A DNA stretch of 64,000 nt from Pedobacter zeaxanthinifaciens (GTDB lineage Bacteria; Bacteroidota; Bacteroidia; Sphingobacteriales; Sphingobacteriaceae): NCBI RefSeq assembly GCF_003313335.1, contig NZ_QMHP01000006.1, positions 1 to 64,000 of the forward strand, given 5' to 3'. Every line of letters starts with the position of its first letter. The stretch's first letter is position 1. Shown here in pieces: positions 53,332 to 62,456 of the stretch. A program made the translations under genes and the position numbers. The notes under the pieces were generated by a model. That model made no database searches and was not told the DNA's origin. It was given only the letters and a program-made list of their open reading frames with translations.

Positions 53332-54018
53332 ATGAAAACACATGCCTTACTGCTTTTTTTAGCCTGCCTAAGCTTTAGTTCATGCGCACAAAAAAACGCA
53401 CAAAATCCTTATGGTTTAAATGTAGTTAACGATTACAAAGTTTATAAGGCCGCTGTAGCCAAAAATCCTAATTTGGCCCTTGTGGATATAAAAAAAGCAA
53501 TCCCATCAGTAGTGCTTGATATTAGGTATGCCACCAAAAACAATTTCATGGGACAGGTGATGTATCAACAAGCAAGCGCATTTGCCCGTAAGCCGGTAGT
53601 GGAAAAGCTGAAGCTGATCCAAGCGGAATTAAAGAAAAAAGGCTACGGACTTAAAATTTTTGATGCTTACCGCCCCTATGCAGTAACCCTATCGTTTTAC
53701 GAAAAGGCAAGCGATAAAAATTTTGTTGCTAACCCTGCCAAAGGATCGAAACACAACAGAGGTTGTGCCGTTGACTTGAGTATCATTGATTTAAAAACGG
53801 GTAAAGATGTGCCAATGCCTACACCCTATGATAGTTTTGAAGCTGCAGCAGCACCACATTTTGCCGATCTTCCGCCGAACGTTATCAAAAACCGAGACTT
53901 TTTAATACGCACCATGGAAAGCAATGGCTTCAAAGTGATTTACAACGAATGGTGGCACTTTGATTTTATTGGTTGGCAGGATTACGATTTGATGGATATT
54001 CCTTTCGGAAAATTATAG
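53332..54018 (+). CDS. D-alanyl-D-alanine dipeptidase, VanX-like lipoprotein
   Basis: This 228-aa M15 peptidase begins with a lipobox (FSSCAQ, Cys18). Zinc ligands are in SKHNRGCAVDLS (His, Asp) and YNEWWHFDFIG (Glu, His). The arginine of DAYRPYAVTL is the substrate-binding residue. VanX/DdpX enzymes cleave D-Ala-D-Ala dipeptide; an envelope-anchored copy suggests nutrient scavenging rather than vancomycin resistance. It is one base downstream of ald, which fits joint alanine metabolism. The 3' end overlaps the convergent phosphatase gene by 6 nt. Confidence 0.93.
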   Translation: MKTHALLLFLACLSFSSCAQKNAQNPYGLNVVNDYKVYKAAVAKNPNLALVDIKKAIPSVVLDIRYATKNNFMGQVMYQQASAFARKPVVEKLKLIQAELKKKGYGLKIFDAYRPYAVTLSFYEKASDKNFVANPAKGSKHNRGCAVDLSIIDLKTGKDVPMPTPYDSFEAAAAPHFADLPPNVIKNRDFLIRTMESNGFKVIYNEWWHFDFIGWQDYDLMDIPFGKL

Positions 54019-54540
54019 CTCCTTAACAGGTTCTTTATCGCCGTATTTCTCGGTTTTAACCTCCACTTTATCCCCTTTAATGGTTAAAGAAAACAAATAG
54101 CTATAATCGTCATCTGTCAGCTTTTCTATAGGCCTTTTCCCGCCAAAAGCTTCAATAATTTCCAATACTGTATTGGAATGCCCAATAATCAAAATCTTCT
54201 TCCCTTGTGCATTCATTTTAAGTGATTTGGCCAGTACATCTACTTTTGCAGGATTGTATGTTTTGACGCTAATTCCAGTAATGTCAGCCAATGGAAAACC
54301 AGTAAGCTTGGTCCGTTTGTAATCGGTAGAAAAAATGGAATCCAACCTTTGGCTTTTCAATTCCTTTTTTAGTGCTTCGGCACGTTTAGCGCCTGCCGCC
54401 GATAAATCAGGGTCTTGATCTTTAGGATTTGTGGTGTCTTTTTCGGCATGCCTTACTACCCAAACTTTCAATACTTTTTGCGCATATATGGTTTGTTGCA
54501 AGCCCACAAACAAAAGCAATAACACTAATACTTTTTTCAT
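54013..54540 (-). CDS. secreted histidine phosphatase
   Basis: This 175-aa protein has a signal peptide (1-20). The phosphoglycerate mutase-like RHG motif is VVRHAEKD, the Arg in FSTDYKRTKLTG and the second His in ILIIGHSNTVLEI complete the active site. It is like SixA in size and would remove phosphate from proteins or small molecules. The natural substrate is unknown. It is a single gene convergent with the VanX-like gene, overlapping it by 6 nt. Confidence 0.9.
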   Translation of the reverse strand: MKKVLVLLLLFVGLQQTIYAQKVLKVWVVRHAEKDTTNPKDQDPDLSAAGAKRAEALKKELKSQRLDSIFSTDYKRTKLTGFPLADITGISVKTYNPAKVDVLAKSLKMNAQGKKILIIGHSNTVLEIIEAFGGKRPIEKLTDDDYSYLFSLTIKGDKVEVKTEKYGDKEPVKEL

Positions 54541-54568
54541 CGTTTTTTACCTTCAGATTAAATTTTGT

Positions 54569-55618
54569 TTAAGCCTCTAAAGCCTTGGTTAATTCCAAAA
54601 TATCAGCTTTGCTATGCCAACTGGAAATTACAACGCGGTTTAGCGGCGCTCCATATTGATCTGGATATGGAAAAGACGAAATTAGAATTTTTTCCTGCAT
54701 TAAGCGCTTTTCAATGGCAGGTTCTTTACTTAAAAATACAGGAAACTGGTTTACATAGCCCCAGCTGCTTAAATTGTTGAGTTGCTGTGTAAACAATTGG
54801 ATATTTTCCTGAAGTTGCTGAAAAGCTTGCTGATACACTTCTTGTGCGTGTATAAAAGCATACAATCCGGCTGCAGCTGGTGGCGAAGCGCCGTAAAATT
54901 CGTTACTCAACTTCAAACTGTTTACGGCCTTTGCACTTCCAAATACTACGCCTGCATCTATCCCTAAGGCCTTGGCCATTGATGCCACTACCACAACTTC
55001 CACGTTAGCGGTAGCCGGAATGCTACTCAATACACTGTTACCTCCGTTAAGCAAACCAACACCATGGGAATCATCAATAATTAAAATCACATTTTTTGAT
55101 GGATGGATTTGCTGAATGAAATCGAAGTTGTAGATTTCTGGAAAGAGGTTATTGACCGAATTGCTGAGGAGCAACCAATGCTCATTTTCGCTTTGGTTAA
55201 TTTCGCTAACGATGGCCTTGCTCCATTGCTCAAATGTTTGATGTTGCATCGGATTTTCATCCATCCACAACGCTGGGTGGGTATCTGGGGCGTAGCTTAC
55301 CTTACGTTGTTTAGCTAAGGCTGATACCGTAAGTTGCGCCGCAAGATATCCGCTGGAGGTAATCAAGGCCGCGGCGGCGCCAAATCTATCCGCTACGAAA
55401 GCTTCTGCTTCATCGTAAATGCCTAATTGTACATTATTTCCCCTGCTGGTTCCGTTGTTTAATCCGTAACGCTCAATTCCTTTTAGGTAAAAGTTTAGGA
55501 AGGTTTTATTTTGGGGGATTCCCAAGTAAGCAGTACCCCCAAAATAAAGATATTTTTGCCCGTTTAGTAACAGGCTTGATGACAGCGGCTGATCTAGTTT
55601 AGAAAAACCATTTTGCAT
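54569..55618 (-). CDS. KAPA-synthase-like PLP-dependent enzyme
   Basis: This 349-aa fold type I PLP enzyme is of the alpha-oxoamine synthase group (BioF-like). It has NNGTSRGNNVQLG, IDDSHGVGLL with the conserved Asp and His, and the Schiff-base Lys in VVASMAKALGID. BioF makes 8-amino-7-oxononanoate from pimeloyl-ACP and alanine; related enzymes use other acyl donors. It is slightly shorter than BioF and no bio genes lie nearby, so the acyl substrate is unsure. Its ATG overlaps the chitinase stop by one base (TAATG). Confidence 0.85.
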   Translation of the reverse strand: MQNGFSKLDQPLSSSLLLNGQKYLYFGGTAYLGIPQNKTFLNFYLKGIERYGLNNGTSRGNNVQLGIYDEAEAFVADRFGAAAALITSSGYLAAQLTVSALAKQRKVSYAPDTHPALWMDENPMQHQTFEQWSKAIVSEINQSENEHWLLLSNSVNNLFPEIYNFDFIQQIHPSKNVILIIDDSHGVGLLNGGNSVLSSIPATANVEVVVVASMAKALGIDAGVVFGSAKAVNSLKLSNEFYGASPPAAAGLYAFIHAQEVYQQAFQQLQENIQLFTQQLNNLSSWGYVNQFPVFLSKEPAIEKRLMQEKILISSFPYPDQYGAPLNRVVISSWHSKADILELTKALEA

Positions 55619-56661
55619 TAGTACGAACGTCCTAACTGATCATTTGCCGCCTTAATTAGCGAGTTGTCGTTGTTGGTATCTTGAGCAAATTCCCAAAACA
55701 TAATACCATTTGCTCTTTCTTTAGCCAATTGTGTTTTTTGCTTGATGGTTGGAATACCATTATAGCCATATTGCACACCATTTACCGTAGCCACATTTAC
55801 GTTTGCATTTCCAGCGGCAGCAACTTCAATGCTTTTGTAAGACAATGCACCACCAGTTGCGCTTTTTCCGTAGCAAGGCATACCCAAAATTGCTTTCTCT
55901 TTTGGCAATGCTCTTGTACCAAGCCAATAATCTAAACTTGCTACAGTCATTTTGTACGAAGCATGGTTCAAAGGCTCAGCGCTATCGTAACCTGCACCAT
56001 CATACTGCATAATGTTGAAGAAATCAACATACTGGTAGGTTTGCTGTAAAATGGCCATCCTATTACTTGATGTGTAAACCGCAGGTGTAACAGCTGCGCT
56101 TAAGTACTTGCCAATTTTATGCAATTCGGTAGATAGCTCTTGCATTAGCGAATGGAAAGCTTGTGATCCGCCATTATTGTCGCGTGGGTACTCCCAATCC
56201 ATATCAACACCATCTAAATCGTTGTTTTTAGCAAACGCTACAATGTTTTTCACAAAGTTTGCCCTTGCTGATGGTGTTTGAGCTATGACCAAAAATGTGT
56301 TTTCACTAATGTCCGCAGCACCTGGACCAATAGAAATGCCAAACTTCACATTGTATGTTTTACATTTTGCTTTAACTGCTGCAAACCTACCCGACTGAGG
56401 AAGCGATTGTAAAGAGCCATCGGCCGCAGCTGAAGGACTTAAAAAAGCATAAAACAAGTGGGTAATCATTTTGTACTTATTGTCCAAAATAGTTCCTGGA
56501 TCTTGATAGCTAGGCATGTAAGCCACAATTTTAAAACTATTGTCTGCTACATAGGGCGTTGGAGTAGGTTCTGGGGTAGGTGTTGGAGCCGGATCGTCTT
56601 TTTTGCTACAAGAAGCTAAAAAGAATACGCCTGCTAGCAAATAAAGTAATTGTTTCTTCAT
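55618..56661 (-). CDS. GH18 chitinase-like lipoprotein
   Basis: This 347-aa protein has a lipobox (FLASC, Cys18), a Pro-rich linker (PTPTPEPTPTP) and a family 18 barrel (about 42-347). The catalytic motif is DGVDMDWEY, with Glu157 as acid. YYGKSATGG and the C-terminal WEFAQDTNND fit the family. It probably hydrolyses chitin or other GlcNAc polymers outside the cell. Unusually it is followed with a one-base overlap by a KAPA-synthase-like gene and precedes it in one transcript. Confidence 0.92.
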   Translation of the reverse strand: MKKQLLYLLAGVFFLASCSKKDDPAPTPTPEPTPTPYVADNSFKIVAYMPSYQDPGTILDNKYKMITHLFYAFLSPSAAADGSLQSLPQSGRFAAVKAKCKTYNVKFGISIGPGAADISENTFLVIAQTPSARANFVKNIVAFAKNNDLDGVDMDWEYPRDNNGGSQAFHSLMQELSTELHKIGKYLSAAVTPAVYTSSNRMAILQQTYQYVDFFNIMQYDGAGYDSAEPLNHASYKMTVASLDYWLGTRALPKEKAILGMPCYGKSATGGALSYKSIEVAAAGNANVNVATVNGVQYGYNGIPTIKQKTQLAKERANGIMFWEFAQDTNNDNSLIKAANDQLGRSY

Positions 56662-56681
56662 TTTTACTGGTTTAGTTTAAG

Positions 56682-57479
56682 TTACTTAGTTTCTATGAGG
56701 AGCTTATTAAAATAGTCAAATTGCTGTTTAATAGATTTAGCCCAATAAGCTCGGTTATGAGCGCCAGGCTGTGAAATATAGGTAGCTTTAAGCTTCAATT
56801 GATCACATTTCTGTTTAAGTTCATTGTTAGATTGGTAGAAAAAATCCCCAGCTCCACAATCAAAAATAAAAGGTTTATCAACCGCCACCAGCTTATCAAT
56901 ATTGTTAATTACGGAGTATTTTTTCCAAATATCATCTTCTTTTGAAGGATTGCCCAACAAATCGCCGAGGCCGTATTTTCCAAAAGCATCAGTAAGTTGT
57001 ACGCCTCCGCTGGTACTTCCTGCACTTAAAAACAAATCAGGCCGTTTAATAAACAAATACAACGCACCGTGGCCGCCCATGCTCAAACCAGAGATCATCA
57101 CTTTCTTTTGATCAGGATTGAACCTCTTCAGCATATCAGGAAAAAGTTCGTCAAAAAAGAAAGACTCATATTGCCAATCTTTTTTAGCAGGACTATTGAT
57201 ATACCAGCTTTGGTACAAACCATCAGGACAAACAATCACAAAGCCATAATCATCGGCATATTTTTGCGCATCCATAATGCTATGCCACTGTTTATAGCTC
57301 CCACTGTAACCATGTAATAAAAATATCATCGGCAAGCCCTCTGTGGCTGCTTTATTTTTTGGTTTAAACACCCAAACGGTATCTGGCTTTGCTAAAAACT
57401 TGCTGTTATAAACCAATTGCTCTTGTGCACCTACACGTAGGCAGAAGAAAAGCATCAATGCGCAAAGCTTAAATCTCAT
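56682..57479 (-). CDS. esterase D-like secreted hydrolase
   Basis: This 265-aa alpha/beta hydrolase has a signal peptide (1-18). The nucleophile Ser lies in ISGLSMGGHGALYL, with Asp in DCGAGDFFYQ and His in QPGAHNRAYWAKS. It is of the putative esterase family, near feruloyl- or acetylxylan-type esterases. The gene lies 20 nt upstream of the GH18 gene on the same strand, so both may act on the same polysaccharide. Confidence 0.9.
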   Translation of the reverse strand: MRFKLCALMLFFCLRVGAQEQLVYNSKFLAKPDTVWVFKPKNKAATEGLPMIFLLHGYSGSYKQWHSIMDAQKYADDYGFVIVCPDGLYQSWYINSPAKKDWQYESFFFDELFPDMLKRFNPDQKKVMISGLSMGGHGALYLFIKRPDLFLSAGSTSGGVQLTDAFGKYGLGDLLGNPSKEDDIWKKYSVINNIDKLVAVDKPFIFDCGAGDFFYQSNNELKQKCDQLKLKATYISQPGAHNRAYWAKSIKQQFDYFNKLLIETK

Positions 57480-57519
57480 GGTTGTAGCAAATTTAAGGGT
57501 AATATTAATAAATGTTTTT

Positions 57520-57539
57520 CAAAAACGCAAGAAACCGCA
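57520..57539. repeat. short dispersed repeat, second copy
   Basis: CAAAAACGCAAGAAACCGCA differs from 29245-29264 at one base. The surrounding 130-nt gap between dacB and the esterase gene holds no gene or terminator. Confidence 0.4.
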
Positions 57540-57608
57540 ATCATACTTCGCTAAAAAACAGAGTTTTACATCAAAAATAGCTTCTTGTTGCAAAAAACAG
57601 CACCACAA

Positions 57609-58934
57609 CTAGAAGTTGTCATGTATAAAAGTTACTACTTTCACCATCTCTTTTCTGACGTCGGCTGTGGTTTCTACATAGTTATTGTTCATAAACGAGT
57701 AAAGCAATAACTTTCCCTTGCTAGTAACAATGTAGCCGCTTTGGTTGTGCACTCCAGATAGGGTGCCGGTTTTTGCAAAAACAAAGGGACTGTCAGTTTT
57801 AGGATAGGCGTTGCGCAAGGTTCCCGCTTTACCGCCAGCTGGCATCATGCTAAATAGTCGCGGCTGATTGTTCACCTCTTTGTATATCAACTCCAAAAGC
57901 TTGATAATTGACCTTGGCGTAAACAAATTCACCCGCGAAAGTCCAGATCCATCCACCCATCTAGGTTTATCGGGCAAATCATTTAAGTACTTCTCCTGTA
58001 AAGCGGCAATAATTTTAGTACTGTTCATTTCTAAGCCTAGCTGATCTCCATAAGTCAACAGCAGTTGTTCTGCAATAAAATTATCAGAAGGAAGCATCAA
58101 CTGCCTAAATACATCTTCGCTTTTGCTGCTATAAACCCTTTTTGCCGAAGCGGGCATTGGGTAATTAATCAATTGGACTTCCTTTTTTAGGGTATCGGCC
58201 AATAAGGTAAGGGTAAGTGCAGTAGAGGTTTTATACGGCACCTGCTGTTCGTAATTTGCATCGGGTTTAACCGGCGGATAAAAAAACTTATTGGCTAAGA
58301 ACTCTCGCTGCACTTCGAATCTTTTCGCTTTACTTCCCGAATCGGGCATCACGCAGGATTTTAGTGCCTTAGGTACAATATCAAGCTCACCAGCCTTATA
58401 ATTAATGCTTACTACGTTGTCAAACAAAGGCATTTCCGAAATTTCTGGCTGATAATACTCGTTGTAATCGTCCCAGCTCCAGCCTCTCCCAAAAAAATTC
58501 CCCGTAAACCTGTTATTCGCAAAAAACAGCTTTTTGTTGCTCTGTTTCAACAACTGGATGGCTTTGGTTCCTTTTAAGACAGAGTGGAGCAAAGATGGAT
58601 CTCCGGTACCCCAAAAAATCAGTGAATCTCCTCTTTCCACATAACGTAACGAAGGAATCGAGTCAGGGCAGGTTTTCAATCCGGTATAAAAAGTGAACAA
58701 TTTCGTATTCGAAGCTGGCACAAAATATTTATCCGCATCTTTTTGATACAACATTTGTTCCTTCTCCATATCATACAAGGCAAAGCCAACCTGATATTTC
58801 TTTAACATTTCGTTATGCTTAAATTGCTTAGCTACTTTTCGAGAAATAATTTGGTTGGTTTTACAGGATGTTAATGCGCCAAAAGAAATAGCTAATGCTG
58901 CAAATAAAATGTGTTTAACACTATTTTTGATCAT
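57609..58934 (-). CDS. dacB: D-alanyl-D-alanine carboxypeptidase, PBP4 type
   Basis: This 441-aa protein has a lipobox (LTSC, Cys24) instead of a plain signal peptide. The active-site motifs are SNTK (Ser75, Lys78), SDN in LPSDNFIAEQLL and KTG in FAKTGTLSGVH. It trims or cleaves peptidoglycan peptides as a low-mass penicillin-binding protein. The inserted domain (about 130-260) is typical of PBP4. It is a single gene on the minus strand. Confidence 0.93.
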   Translation of the reverse strand: MIKNSVKHILFAALAISFGALTSCKTNQIISRKVAKQFKHNEMLKKYQVGFALYDMEKEQMLYQKDADKYFVPASNTKLFTFYTGLKTCPDSIPSLRYVERGDSLIFWGTGDPSLLHSVLKGTKAIQLLKQSNKKLFFANNRFTGNFFGRGWSWDDYNEYYQPEISEMPLFDNVVSINYKAGELDIVPKALKSCVMPDSGSKAKRFEVQREFLANKFFYPPVKPDANYEQQVPYKTSTALTLTLLADTLKKEVQLINYPMPASAKRVYSSKSEDVFRQLMLPSDNFIAEQLLLTYGDQLGLEMNSTKIIAALQEKYLNDLPDKPRWVDGSGLSRVNLFTPRSIIKLLELIYKEVNNQPRLFSMMPAGGKAGTLRNAYPKTDSPFVFAKTGTLSGVHNQSGYIVTSKGKLLLYSFMNNNYVETTADVRKEMVKVVTFIHDNF

Positions 58935-59029
58935 AATTGGAGTTCAATGTTGCGGTATTTCGCAAGCTGTGTTTTCGAAAATTTTATCGATTTAAATGTT
59001 TGTGTGCTCTAATTTATTAATTTAGTTTG

Positions 59030-60262
59030 ATGAACAGCGGCAAAAACCATACATTCTTAAAATTAATATGCCGCTTTTTGCTGTTTTTTGTCTGCTTTTC
59101 TTTTTCCGGCTATGCGCAGCAATTTAAGTTCAACAACGGTCGCAAGCAGCAAACGCTATATTTTGACCTGGTTAAAAACCTTATCATAGTTCCTATCTAC
59201 ATTAACGAAAAGGGACCTTTTGATTTTATTTTAGATACAGGCGTAAACCCCATGATTATTATTGACCCTACGTTAAAGGAAAGCTTAAGAGTGCCTTACG
59301 CCAGGGCAATTAAAATTAGTGGCTATGGGGATTTTGAAGGCGTGGATGCTTTTTTGGGAACAACTAACGTAAGTGTTGGCGATACTGATGCAGACAATAT
59401 TCCGACCATCTTTTTAAAGGATGATATTCTTCCTCTTTCTGGCTACGTGGGGCGCAAAGTGTATGGCTTAATCGGCTACAATTTTTTCAATAGTTTTATT
59501 GTGAAGATTAACTATACCAGCAGAACAATGAAAATTATTTCTCCAGAAAAGAAAGTAAAATTGAAAGGGGAAAAAATTCCTTTCACGCTAATTGACAATA
59601 AACCTTACGTTTCCCTACAAATTGAGCAAGAAGGCCTTGGAAAAGCTAATTTACAGGCCCTGTTAGATTGTGGCGCTGGTCATTCCATTTCACTAGAAAC
59701 ACTTAATGGAAACATTTTCCCAAAGCCCGATTTTACTTTGAAAGCCAATTTAGGAAATGGACTGACCGGTAGTGTAAACGGACAAATTGGGCGCATCAAA
59801 TCCCTTAAGCTGGGTTCGTTTGATTTTAAAGATGTGTTGGCAAGTTATCCGAATTATAACGTAGACTCGTTGAAAAAAGGCAGAAATGCTAACGTTGGTG
59901 CCGAAATTTTAGGCCGTTTTAATGCCATATACGACTATCAAAATGGGGCTATTTATCTCAAAAAAAATGAAAAATTTAGCAGGCCTTTTGAGCATGACAT
60001 GGCGGGCATTGAGTTTTATTCAGAACATGGCCCTCCTTCCAGAACGGTAATTACCAGGATTGAGCCACAATCGCCCGCTGATTTAATTGGGCTGAAGGAA
60101 GGAGATGAATTAACTCGCATCAACTTTAAAAAAGTAGACGACTACACCATGGATGAAATAGCAGCCATATTTAAAGCAAAAAATGGCTACAGTGTAGTTG
60201 TTGAAGTTTGGCGAGACAAATCATTTCAAATCAAGTTATTAAAACTTAAAAAACGAATATAG
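59030..60262 (+). CDS. retropepsin-like aspartyl protease with PDZ domain
   Basis: This 410-aa protein has a signal peptide (about 10-30). The two catalytic Asp lie in FILDTGVNP (Asp69) and LLDCGAGHS (Asp213), giving a bilobed retropepsin-like fold. A C-terminal PDZ domain (about 320-395, SPADLIGLKEGDELTRIN) would bind peptide ends. The second site is DCG rather than DTG. It is followed 5 nt later by the NAGPA gene. I start at the ATG one codon after a TTG. Confidence 0.88.
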   Translation: MNSGKNHTFLKLICRFLLFFVCFSFSGYAQQFKFNNGRKQQTLYFDLVKNLIIVPIYINEKGPFDFILDTGVNPMIIIDPTLKESLRVPYARAIKISGYGDFEGVDAFLGTTNVSVGDTDADNIPTIFLKDDILPLSGYVGRKVYGLIGYNFFNSFIVKINYTSRTMKIISPEKKVKLKGEKIPFTLIDNKPYVSLQIEQEGLGKANLQALLDCGAGHSISLETLNGNIFPKPDFTLKANLGNGLTGSVNGQIGRIKSLKLGSFDFKDVLASYPNYNVDSLKKGRNANVGAEILGRFNAIYDYQNGAIYLKKNEKFSRPFEHDMAGIEFYSEHGPPSRTVITRIEPQSPADLIGLKEGDELTRINFKKVDDYTMDEIAAIFKAKNGYSVVVEVWRDKSFQIKLLKLKKRI

Positions 60263-60267
60263 CACTC

Positions 60268-61134
60268 ATGAAAACTTTCTTACGCGTCTTTTTTCTATCA
60301 TTAATTAGCATCCCATCATTTGCGCAACAAACCGATTCCCTCACTTTTACCAAAACTAAATGGAACAAAGCGAATGTGACCAAAAAAACAAAATTATATA
60401 CTTATCAATTTGCAGATAGCACTTTGTTCAAAGCCAATCAATACATCAGTTATTTAGAAGTTAAAAGCGGCGGCAAGGCACCTGTTTTCTATATCGGCTA
60501 CGATAAAAAAGAACTGATTGTTACCTCGGATTTTGCGAAAAAACACAATGCTATTGCAGCGGTAAATGGCACATTTTTCGATATTAAAAATGGAGGCTCT
60601 GTTGACTTCCTAAAAGTAAACGACACCTTAGTTAACCAAAGCAGGTTAGATAAAAATGAGAAAAGAACCTTTCATCAGGAAGCTGCCGTAGTGATTAATC
60701 AACAAAAAGTAGGCATTAAAAAGTGGGATGGCACAGCCACCTGGGAAAATAACCTAAAAGATGAAAACGTAATGGTAAGCGGTCCGCTGTTGCTATTGAA
60801 CAATGTTACTGAAAAGCTGGATTCAATCTCCTTTAACAAAACAAGGCACCCACGTACAGCTTTAGGTATCAAACCAAATGGCACCGTTATTTTACTTACT
60901 GTAGATGGCCGACAAGAAAAATCGGCAGGGATGAGCTTGTTTGAACTTACCAAAATCATGAAATGGCTTGGCTGCACCAGCGCTATCAATTTGGATGGCG
61001 GAGGTTCCACTACCTTATGGGTAAATGCTTATGGCGACAATGGAGTGGTTAATCATCCTTCTGATAACAAAAAATGGGATCACGAAGGGCAAAGAAAAGT
61101 AGCCAACATCATTTATATCAAAAGCAAACCTTAA
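60268..61134 (+). CDS. NAGPA-domain phosphodiester glycosidase-like protein
   Basis: This 288-aa protein has a signal peptide (1-19). Hallmarks of the phosphodiester glycosidase domain (PF09992) are AVNGTFFDIKNGGS, TALGIKPNGTVILLTVDGR and NLDGGGSTTLWV. The eukaryotic enzyme removes GlcNAc from phosphodiester bonds; bacterial members may act on wall or exopolysaccharide. It follows the aspartyl protease and is followed 20 nt later by a lipoprotein, so the three are probably one operon. Substrate unknown. Confidence 0.88.
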   Translation: MKTFLRVFFLSLISIPSFAQQTDSLTFTKTKWNKANVTKKTKLYTYQFADSTLFKANQYISYLEVKSGGKAPVFYIGYDKKELIVTSDFAKKHNAIAAVNGTFFDIKNGGSVDFLKVNDTLVNQSRLDKNEKRTFHQEAAVVINQQKVGIKKWDGTATWENNLKDENVMVSGPLLLLNNVTEKLDSISFNKTRHPRTALGIKPNGTVILLTVDGRQEKSAGMSLFELTKIMKWLGCTSAINLDGGGSTTLWVNAYGDNGVVNHPSDNKKWDHEGQRKVANIIYIKSKP

Positions 61135-61154
61135 ATTTGCATTTTATCCATCAT

Positions 61155-62090
61155 ATGAGTTTTAAGCAGCTAGTATTTTTGCTATTGATTTCCGTTGCCA
61201 TTTATGCGTGCTCCAACAATGCTAACAAAACAGAAAAAACAAGCAACTCCGAACAGGAAGGACTAACTTTTAGGGACGTAAACGGCGTAAGATTTTACGA
61301 AGTGAAAAGGAGGTTCAGCAATGGCCTGTCTTTTAACAAAGATGGTTTTATGCTTGCGCCAACGTGGATTATTGAGTACAAAGCACCCGATACGATGTTA
61401 GCTTATAGCCCCGAAAAACAAGGAATGGAGGCATTCTATCTTCAGTTTGACCACGGCAGGGTGTATAACTTTGCCCGTGAGTTTTTTAGGATAAAAACAA
61501 TTGCAAAAGATAGCTTGGTGCTGCAACGCTTACAGGTAGATGCCCGTGTGATAACCAAAGGTGAAGTATCTGACGTGAACTGTACCTATTATACGAAAGA
61601 TTACATCGAGAAGGTGCTTAAAACAACTGTTGGCGAGCTGCAAAGACCTACACAGGCAGATACTGCTTTCATTAAGAAACTATCTGCAGCTACCTACCGC
61701 CATCCATCAAACCCGGATACGGCTTTTGCCGCCACCGAAATTGCACAGTTAAAACCTAACAGTAAAAATGTTTTAGTGAAATTAATTGGCTATGCAGATA
61801 GTGGCGCACATCGTAAATCTTTCGCTTACATGTATCCCGAGTATAAGGTAGAAATCAATAAATCATATCGAGATTTTAGGTATCGCTTTTCAGTAATTGT
61901 TGATGTTAAGGGCAATTTGTATGTAAACAGGATTCAAGGTGTTTTGAAAGAAGATATGCCCTACCGAAAAAAGCTTTTACAAGGCATAGCCGATGTTTAT
62001 TTGAAAAACCTGCTTATCATTAAGCCCGGCACCACTTTGGGCATACCCCACTCCAGCGAAATTACCATTAGCCTGGCAGGCAATAAGTAA
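61155..62090 (+). CDS. lipoprotein of unknown function
   Basis: This 311-aa protein has a lipobox (IYAC, Cys16). I recognise no catalytic domain. Repeated beta-type patterns run through FRDVNGVRFYEVKRRF and FMLAPTWIIEYKAPDT, with a C-terminal FSVIVDVKGNLYVNRI. The start is the ATG before MSFKQLVFLL; the longer frame overlaps the NAGPA gene. It is the last gene of the retropepsin-NAGPA set. Confidence 0.75.
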   Translation: MSFKQLVFLLLISVAIYACSNNANKTEKTSNSEQEGLTFRDVNGVRFYEVKRRFSNGLSFNKDGFMLAPTWIIEYKAPDTMLAYSPEKQGMEAFYLQFDHGRVYNFAREFFRIKTIAKDSLVLQRLQVDARVITKGEVSDVNCTYYTKDYIEKVLKTTVGELQRPTQADTAFIKKLSAATYRHPSNPDTAFAATEIAQLKPNSKNVLVKLIGYADSGAHRKSFAYMYPEYKVEINKSYRDFRYRFSVIVDVKGNLYVNRIQGVLKEDMPYRKKLLQGIADVYLKNLLIIKPGTTLGIPHSSEITISLAGNK

Positions 62091-62123
62091 CACTTGTTGA
62101 TTAATTGTCCAAAAAACACAACT

Positions 62124-62157
62124 TTTGCTTGTATTTAGATTTTAATCTGTACCTTGC
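62124..62157 (+). promoter_or_regulatory. candidate promoter of cspA
   Basis: TTTG (62124-62127) and TACCTTGC (62150-62157) lie 22 nt apart; the -7 box fits TAnnTTTG at 6 of 8 positions. It is 20 nt before the cold-shock ATG. Confidence 0.4.
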
Positions 62158-62177
62158 AAACTTTAATACATAATATA

Positions 62178-62369
62178 ATGCAAGAAGGAACAGTAAAATT
62201 CTTTAATGTTACTAAAGGTTTTGGATTTATCATCCCTGCTAATGGCGATGCTGAAATCTTTGTACATTCAACAGGCCTTATCGACGAAATTCGTGAAAAC
62301 GATAAAGTTCAGTACGATGTTGAAAACGGTAGAAAAGGCTTGAATGCCGTTAATGTGAAAGTAATTTAA
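62178..62369 (+). CDS. cspA: cold-shock domain protein
   Basis: This 63-aa protein is a bare OB-fold with RNP1 KGFGFI and RNP2 IFVHST, binding single-stranded RNA or DNA. I start at the ATG of MQEGTVKFFN; the longer frame upstream would add eight unlikely residues. It is a single gene with a candidate promoter before and a strong terminator after. CspA-family proteins are often induced on temperature drop. Confidence 0.95.
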   Translation: MQEGTVKFFNVTKGFGFIIPANGDAEIFVHSTGLIDEIRENDKVQYDVENGRKGLNAVNVKVI

Positions 62370-62386
62370 TTATTATCATATTTACC

Positions 62387-62419
62387 AAAAAAGTCCCGCA
62401 CTGTGTGCGGGACTTTTTT
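62387..62419. terminator. bidirectional terminator between cspA and hydrolase
   Basis: A 15-bp perfect stem (AAAAAAGTCCCGCAC at 62387-62401, complement at 62405-62419) has a 3-nt loop. It sits between two convergent genes. Confidence 0.88.
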
Positions 62420-62456
62420 ATTTTAAGACAATTTTTGAGAAAGTTTTTATGTCCGT

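Noticed and set aside
53332..54018. VanX-like gene as vancomycin resistance
   Set aside because: There is no vanH, vanA or vanRS near, and the protein is a lipoprotein beside ald. A nutritional or wall-recycling role is more likely.
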